Below are positions 1 through 7,236 of a stretch of DNA of 24,738 nt, one piece after another. This DNA comes from CAZSLC01 sp964607675 (GTDB taxonomy: Bacteria > Bacteroidota > Bacteroidia > Bacteroidales > UBA932): the NCBI GenBank assembly GCA_964607675.1, contig CAZSLC010000027.1, positions 1-24,738 on the forward strand, read 5' to 3'. The translations under genes were made by a program, and so were the position numbers. The notes beneath the pieces are model-generated. The model saw only the letters and a program-made list of their open reading frames with translations, had not been told where the DNA came from and ran no database searches. How positions within the stretch are numbered: the first letter of the stretch is position 1; the number at the start of each line of letters is the position of its first letter.

Positions 1-61
1 TGTAATGGTAGCACTACAGATTTTGGTTCTGTCTGTCGAGGTTCGAATCCTCGTAGGTCAA
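1..61 (+). tRNA. tRNA-Gln (anticodon UUG), 5' end cut off by the window
   Basis: This is the 3' portion of a tRNA. The anticodon arm pairs ACAGA with TCTGT around the loop TTTTGGT, giving anticodon TTG (glutamine). The T arm pairs CGAGG (37-41) with CCTCG (49-53) around TTCGAAT. The 3' acceptor strand TAGGTCA (54-60) and discriminator A61 follow. CCA is not encoded. The 5' acceptor strand lies outside the window. The gene ends five bases before the stop codon of the convergent phosphate transporter gene. Confidence 0.95.
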
Positions 62-66
62 CAAAC

Positions 67-1761
67 TTACTTCTGGTTGATTTCTTGTATCGCTTCCGAT
101 ACATTTATAGCAAAGTCTCCCACCCTTTCGCATTCAGAAATGAGATCGATGAAATAAACTCCCGTCACATAAGCATCAGTATCACTCTCTCTGAAACTGT
201 GTATATGCTCCTCTTTTATGTTGTTCCTATATTCATTGATGTCAACCTCTGCATCTTGCGCATTTGAAATACCAACAATTTTTGTATATCCTTTGTCAAG
301 ATTTTCAATCATTGCATCTAAGGCATTGTCAACTAAATCTATCATATGATTTAACTTTTTGATAGAAGATTCGTCAAATTTTTTGTTGTTTAGGTTTTTA
401 CGTTGAAGAATTCTGGCAATGTTATAACCAGAGTCTCCAATACTTTCAAGTTCTCCTATAATTGTGTACATCGCTTGAATACGTGATTTACTCAAATCGC
501 TTAGCTGTCCTTCGTTGATATTGTTCAGGTATTTCGCTATCTCAAACTCAATCCTATCCGTTATTTGTTCATATTTTTCAAGCTTCTTATATAGTTCGTC
601 AAATTTGTTTGAATCACTTTCATTGATAGCCTCCTTGGCATATTTAAATTGGTTCTTCGTTATTTTTGCGAAATGAACTATTTCTTGCTTAGCTTGTGCT
701 AGTGATAATTCAGAAGTGCTCATCAAACCACTTTGAATGAATTGTAATCTAAAAACTTCTTCTTCTTTATTGTTCTTAATGATGGTACAAACTAATTTTA
801 CTATCTGTGGAGTAAACCAGACTAAAACAGTTGTATTAACGACATTAAACAGAGTATGCACCATAGCTACGGCATACAAAACAGACTCTGTCGAGGTAAA
901 TGGATCAGCCCCCCCAATTGCAATTACTATTTTGGAGACTACCCATAAAAATGGATGAAATAGAATAAGTACCCATGTCACCCCAAAAACGTTGAAGACA
1001 GAGTGCGCTAATGCTGCTCTTCTTGCTGACACATTTGCTACAGATGCGGCAATATTTGCTGTTATTGTCGTTCCGATGTTTTCACCAAGTACCATTGCTG
1101 CTGCCATTTCAAAGGGGATCCAACCAAAGTTGCACATAACCAATGTGAGTGCCATTGTTGCACTTGAAGATTGAAGCACTATGGTAAGAATTGTACCTAT
1201 TCCAACAAATATCAATACAGACCAAAATCCCCACTCTGTCCATCTCTTTAGGAATTCTAACATTTCTGGGTTTTGACCTATATCTGGAACAGAATTTTTC
1301 AAAAAACCTAAACCCAAGAAAAGTAATGCAAAACCTATCAATAACTCTCCCACATTTTTCTTTTTGGCAGATTTGAACATCATAAAAACAAATCCAAACC
1401 CGATTAAAGGGATAGCTAAGGTGCCAATATCTGCCTTGAATCCTAACAAAGCAATGATCCATGCGGTCACAGTCGTACCTATGTTAGCCCCCATAATTAC
1501 CCCTACAGACTGAGTAAGTGTCAACAATCCTGCATTAACAAAACTAACTATCATCACTGTAGTGGCACTTGAGGATTGGATAACCGCTGTAATAAATAGT
1601 CCAGTCAGAATTCTTTTGAAAGAGTTGGAGGTCATTGCAGCAAGAATGGAACGTAATTTTTCGCCAGCTACTTTTTGAAGGGCCTCGCTCATTAATGTCA
1701 TTCCATATAAGAAGAGCCCTAATGATCCTAAAAGAGTTAGGATCTGAATAACAACATTCAT
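67..1761 (-). CDS. Na+/phosphate cotransporter family protein with C-terminal PhoU-like domain
   Basis: Inner-membrane protein of the NptA/YjbB (SLC34-like) family, expected to couple sodium to phosphate movement, possibly in the efflux direction like E. coli YjbB. The N-terminal half has the two inverted family repeats. Each carries a QSSSAT motif (about residues 62-67 and 197-202) and an NIGTT motif (about 93-97 and 228-232) within hydrophobic helices. Residues about 350-555 are helical and charged, with a PhoU-like pattern ending in ECERVGDFAINVSEAI. I place the start at 1761 (MNVVIQIL, 564 residues). The frame is open for 16 more codons, but that extension would run through the predicted promoter. 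The gene is monocistronic and convergent with tRNA-Gln, with no room for a terminator. A C7 run at 909-915 lies inside it. The transport direction cannot be read from sequence. Confidence 0.92.
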   Translation of the reverse strand: MNVVIQILTLLGSLGLFLYGMTLMSEALQKVAGEKLRSILAAMTSNSFKRILTGLFITAVIQSSSATTVMIVSFVNAGLLTLTQSVGVIMGANIGTTVTAWIIALLGFKADIGTLAIPLIGFGFVFMMFKSAKKKNVGELLIGFALLFLGLGFLKNSVPDIGQNPEMLEFLKRWTEWGFWSVLIFVGIGTILTIVLQSSSATMALTLVMCNFGWIPFEMAAAMVLGENIGTTITANIAASVANVSARRAALAHSVFNVFGVTWVLILFHPFLWVVSKIVIAIGGADPFTSTESVLYAVAMVHTLFNVVNTTVLVWFTPQIVKLVCTIIKNNKEEEVFRLQFIQSGLMSTSELSLAQAKQEIVHFAKITKNQFKYAKEAINESDSNKFDELYKKLEKYEQITDRIEFEIAKYLNNINEGQLSDLSKSRIQAMYTIIGELESIGDSGYNIARILQRKNLNNKKFDESSIKKLNHMIDLVDNALDAMIENLDKGYTKIVGISNAQDAEVDINEYRNNIKEEHIHSFRESDTDAYVTGVYFIDLISECERVGDFAINVSEAIQEINQK

Positions 1762-1779
1762 TATCAAATATATTTGTGG

Positions 1780-1810
1780 CAAAGATATAGCAAAGAAAGA
1801 AAGTGTCAAA
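1780..1810 (-). promoter_or_regulatory. Predicted Bacteroidota-type promoter of the Na/Pi cotransporter gene
   Basis: Read on the minus strand, TTTG (1810-1807), a 19-base spacer and TATCTTTG (1787-1780) match the Bacteroidota consensus TTTG-N19-21-TAnnTTTG. Transcription would start near 1773, leaving a leader of about 12 bases. A second, overlapping candidate lies just downstream: TTTG at 1794-1791, an 18-base spacer and TATATTTG at 1772-1765. That one would start transcription at about the start codon. Confidence 0.6.
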
Positions 1811-1828
1811 TTTTACTTTATAAATTAT

Positions 1829-1836
1829 TATATTTG
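1829..1836 (+). promoter_or_regulatory. Predicted -7 element for the HExxH/barrel gene and pnuC
   Basis: TATATTTG fits the Bacteroidota -7 consensus TAnnTTTG and lies 21 bases before the start codon at 1858. No clear -33 TTTG is seen at the expected distance. The predicted leader is only about 15 bases, too short for a riboswitch. Confidence 0.5.
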
Positions 1837-1857
1837 CCGTCTAATCTGACTTTTATT

Positions 1858-4746
1858 ATGATTAAATCATTCATTTTTTCAACTCTATTTTTTCTGTTTT
1901 TTTCACAATTTTGTGTTGCACAATTTTTCTCAAACGGAAATGATCCAATAAAAAAATGGAAATCTATTAAAAGTGAACATTTTACAATAATATATCCCGA
2001 AGAGACTGATTCGATTGCAAGGAGATATATATCTCTATTTGAACACAATAGACCAGCGGTGCTTGAGGGTCTCTCTATTGATACTAAACCTATTCCTATT
2101 GTGCTTCATCCTTATAATACAATAAGCAACGGGATGGTTATGTGGGCACCTAAGAGGGTTGATCTATTTACATCGCCCCCCCCTTATGAAGGCCCATATT
2201 CCCCATGGGATAGCCATTTATCGATTCACGAGTCAAGGCACATAGGTCAATTGACCTATTTTACAAGAGGATTTTGGAATGTATTGTATTATTTCCTCGG
2301 TGAAGCATCCACAGGAATTGGAGTTGGGTTACTCCCCACAATGATGTTTATCGAGGGAGATGCCGTGGTAACAGAAACCGAATTGACACCTGCTGGGAGA
2401 GGTAGAGAGGCAGACTTTATGAAATATTACCGAACAGCATACATTAACAAAGATTTCAGAAATTGGAATAGATATTATCTTGGTTCATATAAATACTATA
2501 CCCCTGATAAATACGCACTGGGGTACTTAACCTGCAGCACAATACGTTATTTGAATGATGATTACAAATGGAGTGGCAAATACTTAAACACCGTATTATC
2601 AAAATGGTTCAGCATACGATCACTTACAAATAAGAGTGATAGTGCCCATAAACATAAGTTTTCAAAAGTATTTGATAGCTACAAAGTTGTAGCTAACATT
2701 TGGGAGGATGACTATAAGAGCAGGGGCATTTATTCATCTCCTGATTCTTTGCATATTCCGCAATCCAAACTTTATTGTGATTATCGCAATATAATACCTA
2801 TCAAAAATGAGAACAATAAGATTATTAAGTATATAGGGTTAAAAAGTGGAATGGAATATTCAAAATCATTAATTTCAATTGATACCTTAGGAAAGGAACA
2901 TATTATCTCCCCATTCAACTCCTCTTCTTCTACCTTGAAAATAGGGAACAATGGCCTAATATATTGGACTGAAACAATTTATTCAAACCACAATGCTCTC
3001 GAAAATTTCTCTGTACTCAGATCTTATGATCCACTTACAGGAAAAAAGAAAAAATATAAAGCTCGCACTAAATATTTCAATCCCACTCCGTCAACTACTT
3101 GCGACACTATAGCTGTTGTTGAATATCCACCAAGAGGTTCCTCTTTTCTAGTTTTCTTAGAGCCTAAAAAGGGAAAAGAATTCTACAAAATTGAGGCACC
3201 AAACGGAGGATCTATCAAAGAATCTACATTTATTGGCAACACTTTATATTGCACAATTATCCTCGACAAAGGGATGGGCATTTATAGCCTTAAAGATGGC
3301 GTGTGGAAAGAAGTAGTACCTCAACAAAATCAATCTATCACTTCTATCAAAAGTATCGATAGGCTCCTATATTTCAGCAGCGATTTAGACGGAGTTATTA
3401 ATATATACACTTATAACCCTGATGATCATTTATTACACAGAATTGTTAATTCAAAATTTGGTGCTACAGATCCACTCTATGATAAAGATTCTAAGAAATT
3501 ATATTACTCTAATTTCACCCATACTGGATACAGATTTGTTGAGATAGGTAGCGAGTCATTTTCATGGAAAATTGCAGATTTCACTTCCCCATATAAGAGT
3601 CCTTTGATGGAAAATATTGTAACCCAATCAAAATCATATACTTCCCACTATTATACTGATTCTCTTAAAATATTAGACGAAACAAAATATCCATCAAAAA
3701 ATTATAATAAATTGACACATCTTTTTAGATTTCACTCCTGGGCTCCTTTTTATTATAATGTTGATAAAATCAAATCGATGAGTTTTGAAAGTTTCTATGA
3801 AGTAGCTTCTTTAGGTGCTACGGTTTATTCACAAAATTCACTTGGGACAGCTGTGACAATGTTCGGATATTCTTACCATGATTCATTCCACTCTGGCCAT
3901 TTTAAATTTAATTATAGCGAATTTGGCAATGCGCAAGTGAGTGTTGACATCAACGACAGAAAGAACTATGTCTATAAAAATAATGAAATGACAATTGGAG
4001 ATAATGCCCTTCTTAAAACATCAGTATTGTATTATTTTCCTATTAATTTATATTCAGGAGGTTGGCAAAGAGGATTAATCCCACAGATCAAATGGACATA
4101 TACCAATGATAAATTTTTTTCGGAAGAAAAATCTAGTTTTATATACAAAAACCAGTTGGATTATGGTTTAAGGTATTACCAAATGTTACCAATCCCCAAA
4201 TCTGCACTTTTCCCCAGATGGGGATTCAGCATCACAGCTATGGGAAGTAATGCCATTGGAACAGGTGAAAATTTTGGAACACTGGGTTATCTAAATGGCT
4301 ATTTTTATTTACCGGGTGTAACAAGAGTGCAAGGTTTAAGGCTTTCTGCTTCATATCAATATCAGTTTTCTAAAGGTAAAAGATACTATCTATCCTCTTA
4401 TTCTATGCTTCCTAGAGGATACTCTTCTTTAATGTTTACAACAAAATCATATTTGATGGGGAGCATTGATTATGCAATCCCGATTTACTTAGGGGATAAA
4501 TCTCTTTCTTGGTTCTTGTACTTTAAAAGATTACAGTTAATACCTTTTTTTGACATAGCTCAAGATGTTGACTCCAAAAATAATAAAAACCTTTATTATT
4601 CATATGGGACAGATTTGTTGATTGACTTTAATATCCTTCGATTTGGTTTTCCTTTATCAGCGGGTGTTAGATATGCTAGAACAGCAGATAATCAGATTGG
4701 TAATAGGAATTATTTTAAATTTCTTTTTAAAATTGCTTTATTTTAA
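1858..4746 (+). CDS. Exported protein with HExxH peptidase-like domain, propeller-like middle and outer-membrane barrel C-terminus
   Basis: I know no established function for this 962-residue protein. The start is set at 1858 (MIKSFIFSTLFF) because a signal peptide follows directly (cleavage probably after CVA, before QFFSNGND). The frame is open upstream but that part reads through the promoter. Residues about 30-200 resemble a peptidase-MA-like domain, with HESRH at 124-128 and EGDA at 166-169. That is the HExxH plus downstream Glu arrangement of gluzincin metalloproteases. The middle (about 280-620) has repeated short beta units resembling a TolB-like propeller. The C-terminal third is rich in alternating aromatic strands and ends in phenylalanine, as outer-membrane barrels do. 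The stop overlaps the pnuC start by one base (TAATG), so the two are probably translationally coupled. A C8 run at 2176-2183 falls in a Ser-Pro-Pro-Pro stretch. Whether the metal site is active is unknown. Confidence 0.75.
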   Translation: MIKSFIFSTLFFLFFSQFCVAQFFSNGNDPIKKWKSIKSEHFTIIYPEETDSIARRYISLFEHNRPAVLEGLSIDTKPIPIVLHPYNTISNGMVMWAPKRVDLFTSPPPYEGPYSPWDSHLSIHESRHIGQLTYFTRGFWNVLYYFLGEASTGIGVGLLPTMMFIEGDAVVTETELTPAGRGREADFMKYYRTAYINKDFRNWNRYYLGSYKYYTPDKYALGYLTCSTIRYLNDDYKWSGKYLNTVLSKWFSIRSLTNKSDSAHKHKFSKVFDSYKVVANIWEDDYKSRGIYSSPDSLHIPQSKLYCDYRNIIPIKNENNKIIKYIGLKSGMEYSKSLISIDTLGKEHIISPFNSSSSTLKIGNNGLIYWTETIYSNHNALENFSVLRSYDPLTGKKKKYKARTKYFNPTPSTTCDTIAVVEYPPRGSSFLVFLEPKKGKEFYKIEAPNGGSIKESTFIGNTLYCTIILDKGMGIYSLKDGVWKEVVPQQNQSITSIKSIDRLLYFSSDLDGVINIYTYNPDDHLLHRIVNSKFGATDPLYDKDSKKLYYSNFTHTGYRFVEIGSESFSWKIADFTSPYKSPLMENIVTQSKSYTSHYYTDSLKILDETKYPSKNYNKLTHLFRFHSWAPFYYNVDKIKSMSFESFYEVASLGATVYSQNSLGTAVTMFGYSYHDSFHSGHFKFNYSEFGNAQVSVDINDRKNYVYKNNEMTIGDNALLKTSVLYYFPINLYSGGWQRGLIPQIKWTYTNDKFFSEEKSSFIYKNQLDYGLRYYQMLPIPKSALFPRWGFSITAMGSNAIGTGENFGTLGYLNGYFYLPGVTRVQGLRLSASYQYQFSKGKRYYLSSYSMLPRGYSSLMFTTKSYLMGSIDYAIPIYLGDKSLSWFLYFKRLQLIPFFDIAQDVDSKNNKNLYYSYGTDLLIDFNILRFGFPLSAGVRYARTADNQIGNRNYFKFLFKIALF

Positions 4747-5420
4747 TGGCTACATTAAACAAAACACTTGGTCTTTTTGATTATCTTCTAATTATTGGAG
4801 TTGCAACCACTTCGATTTTATATTCATTAGTAAGTGGGGATTTTGACATATTAGGCATCATCGCCGCCGTTTCAGGGCTGCTGTGCGTAGTGCTTGTCGC
4901 TAAAGCAAGTATTTATAATTATATTTTTGGGGTTATCAATGTCTCTTTATATGCCTATATTTCATACAAATCATCTATTTACGGAGATGCTGCACTAAAT
5001 GCATTATATTATTTTCCTATGCAATTTGTCGGATGGTTTAGTTGGAAAAAAAACAGCCAAGAATCTGATAAAAGCATTGTCGCTGGGAAATTAATGACCA
5101 ATAAAGAGCGATTGTTTTGGAGTATTGTGTCTGTTGTGTCTGTAATTATTGGTGGAATTATTTTAAAATATTTATCTGACCCACAACCTTATAAAGATTC
5201 TGCAACCACCCTTTTATCTATAATTGCAACATACTTAATGGTAAAAGCTTACGCCGAACAATGGGTATTGTGGATTATTATCAATATAATAAGCATAATA
5301 ATGTGGACCATACTTGCAATTGATGGGGATGAGCACTCAGGATTAATGGTCATTATGTGGATCTTTTATCTTGCTAACTCTATTAATGGCCTAAGAGTCT
5401 GGATGAAAATATCTAAATAG
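4746..5420 (+). CDS. pnuC: PnuC-family nicotinamide riboside (or thiamine) transporter
   Basis: A 224-residue inner-membrane permease with about seven hydrophobic helices. The family signature is clear in the first half: an NYIFGVINVSLYAY segment, then YGDAALNALYYFPMQF and VGWFSW, matching the conserved Asn, aromatic and GW-x-W positions of PnuC. PnuC proteins move nicotinamide riboside by facilitated diffusion for NAD synthesis. Related Bacteroidota proteins (PnuT) carry thiamine, and the sequence alone does not settle which applies. The usual thiamine context (TPP riboswitch, TonB-dependent receptor, thiamine pyrophosphokinase) is absent here. The start codon overlaps the stop of the upstream barrel protein, which suggests the two act together across the outer and inner membranes. 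The last 30 bases overlap the 3' end of convergent uvrC. Confidence 0.88.
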   Translation: MATLNKTLGLFDYLLIIGVATTSILYSLVSGDFDILGIIAAVSGLLCVVLVAKASIYNYIFGVINVSLYAYISYKSSIYGDAALNALYYFPMQFVGWFSWKKNSQESDKSIVAGKLMTNKERLFWSIVSVVSVIIGGIILKYLSDPQPYKDSATTLLSIIATYLMVKAYAEQWVLWIIINIISIIMWTILAIDGDEHSGLMVIMWIFYLANSINGLRVWMKISK

Positions 5421-7202
5421 TGAATCTGCTGGTTTTTTCCCTATTAATTCAACTATTTCCTTATATGACCCACTCTTTATCCTTGATATTGTCTTAAATT
5501 TCGCAATCAATTTTTCTTTGCTTTTTGTTCCAACTCCTGGGATTTCATCTAAAACAGAGACTATTTGCGAGGTGCTGCGCTTATTTCTATGATGGGCTAT
5601 TCCAAATCTATGTGCCTCATCTCTCAGCGACATTATAACTCTCAACGAAGTGGAGTTTTTATCCAAAAAAATAGGCAATGCCTCTCCTGGTATGATGAGT
5701 TCTTCTAACCTCTTAGCTATTCCTACAACTTTTATTTTCCCTATTAACCCTAATTCCTTCATGGCTTCGTATGCAAATGAGACTTGTCCCTTTCCTCCAT
5801 CTACAATTACCAATTGAGGCAGTTCTTCACCCTCCTTCAACATTCTGGAATATCTTCTGTTCACAACCTCCTTCATTGAGGCAAAATCATTGGCTCCCAC
5901 CACTGTTTTAATATTGAAATGACGGTAATCTTTTTTCGAAGGGGTGCCATTTTTAAAAACTACACAAGAGGCTACAGGGTTAGTCCCTTGAAGATTTGAA
6001 TTGTCAAAGCATTCTATATGCCGTGGCAGTTCATTCATCTCCAAATCTCTCATGAGATTTTCCATTATTCGCTCAGTATGCTCTTTAGGATTAACAAATG
6101 ATTCTCTTTTCAGTTTCTCATATTTCATTGCTGAAGCATTTTTCCTACTTAACTCCAATAACGAGAGCTTGTCCCCCTTGATTGGTATGTGGAAATTTCT
6201 CTCCACGAATTTTTGATCAGGGTAAAAAGGGACAATTATCTCTTTTGGGGAGTATATGTTTGGTGTAATTTCATTTAATCTGGAATAAATTGAAGCTATG
6301 AATAACGACAACGCTGCCTCCTTTGGCTCCTCTATCCTCATTTTGATTTCAAGATTTATAGATTGAATTAAACTACCGTTCCTTACTCTCATGAAATTTC
6401 CGAATCCTTCACTTCCTTCAAAGATTATAGAAAAAACATCAAAATCTGGGTTACTTGCGCTGATAATAAGTGATTTACTATAGTGTCGCTCCAGCAGCTC
6501 CTTTCTTTCTTTATAGATCTGTGCTGCTTCGTATCTTAACTCCATTGAAGCTTCATTCATTTTACTTGTGTATTCCTTGATTAAGCATGAAGTATTCCCT
6601 TTTAAAATTTCCACAATTGATTTAAACTGATCTTGATAATATTGTTGACTTATATTACCAATACACGGGGCTTCACATTTTTTAAGGTGATAATTGAGGC
6701 AAACTTTATATTTATTTAAATTAATAGATGAAGTAGTTAATGATAACTTACACGTCCTTATTTTATAAATAGAATTAATTAAAAGTAATAAATTATGTGC
6801 ATGAAGGGATGAACTATATGGACCAAAATAGTGCGATTTATCATTTTTAAGTGTTCTTGTAATAAATAATCTTGGAAAAGGCTCATTTGTCACACATATC
6901 CATGGATAAGTTTTACTATCTTTTAAAAGGATATTGTATTTAGGTTGAAGTTCTTTGATAAGGTTATTTTCGAGTAAGAAAGCATCAGATTCTGAATTAA
7001 CAACTGTATGTTCAATAGCAACAATTTTGCTAACCATCACTTCTGTTTTATGAGTATGTGATGTATTTTTTCTGAAATATTGGGATACTCTTTTTTTTAA
7101 GTTTTTAGCTTTTCCAACATAAATAACTTTCCCATTTGAATCCTTAAACTGATAGACACCTGGCTCATTGGGCAACAATTTTATCTTATCCGAAAGATTC
7201 AT
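5391..7202 (-). CDS. uvrC: Excinuclease ABC subunit C
   Basis: UvrC makes the two incisions flanking a DNA lesion in nucleotide excision repair after UvrA/UvrB loading. The 603-residue length is usual. Domains in order: GIY-YIG nuclease (about 13-95, with GVYQF and VIYVGKAKNLKKRV) for the 3' cut; a region with conserved cysteines (about 150-180); a UVR motif (about 205-240) that binds UvrB; the RNase H-like nuclease (about 365-540, with ECFDNSNLQG, LVIVDGGKGQ and RDEAHRF) for the 5' cut; and C-terminal helix-hairpin-helix repeats (about 555-600, IPGVGTKSKEKL). The start at 7202 matches the family N-terminus. It overlaps pnuC by 30 bases at its 3' end and is divergent from the acyltransferase gene, with only 34 bases between start codons. 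I could not assign a convincing promoter. Confidence 0.97.
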   Translation of the reverse strand: MNLSDKIKLLPNEPGVYQFKDSNGKVIYVGKAKNLKKRVSQYFRKNTSHTHKTEVMVSKIVAIEHTVVNSESDAFLLENNLIKELQPKYNILLKDSKTYPWICVTNEPFPRLFITRTLKNDKSHYFGPYSSSLHAHNLLLLINSIYKIRTCKLSLTTSSINLNKYKVCLNYHLKKCEAPCIGNISQQYYQDQFKSIVEILKGNTSCLIKEYTSKMNEASMELRYEAAQIYKERKELLERHYSKSLIISASNPDFDVFSIIFEGSEGFGNFMRVRNGSLIQSINLEIKMRIEEPKEAALSLFIASIYSRLNEITPNIYSPKEIIVPFYPDQKFVERNFHIPIKGDKLSLLELSRKNASAMKYEKLKRESFVNPKEHTERIMENLMRDLEMNELPRHIECFDNSNLQGTNPVASCVVFKNGTPSKKDYRHFNIKTVVGANDFASMKEVVNRRYSRMLKEGEELPQLVIVDGGKGQVSFAYEAMKELGLIGKIKVVGIAKRLEELIIPGEALPIFLDKNSTSLRVIMSLRDEAHRFGIAHHRNKRSTSQIVSVLDEIPGVGTKSKEKLIAKFKTISRIKSGSYKEIVELIGKKPADSLFRYFHPDS

Positions 7203-7212
7203 AAATTATTCA

Positions 7213-7220
7213 TATATTTG
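7213..7220 (+). promoter_or_regulatory. Predicted -7 element of the aminolipid acyltransferase gene
   Basis: TATATTTG fits the TAnnTTTG consensus and lies 16 bases before the ATG at 7237, implying a leader of about 10 bases or less. The corresponding -33 region would fall inside the 5' end of divergent uvrC, where no exact TTTG is present. Confidence 0.5.
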
Positions 7221-7236
7221 TGCAACAATAGCAACT

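Noticed and set aside
1762..1857. A TPP or other riboswitch upstream of the barrel/pnuC pair
   Set aside because: The gap is 96 bases, the predicted leader is about 15 bases, and I see none of the conserved TPP riboswitch cores.
1774..1857. N-terminal extension of the HExxH/barrel protein starting at 1774
   Set aside because: It would place 28 polar residues before a clear signal peptide and translate through the predicted promoter.
7223..7230. A minus-strand -7 element for uvrC (TATTGTTG)
   Set aside because: It has one mismatch in the TTTG part and no -33 box at the right distance.
7168..7236. N-terminal extension of the acyltransferase starting at 7168
   Set aside because: It would overlap the divergent uvrC start and include the predicted -7 element; the family N-terminus fits the ATG at 7237.
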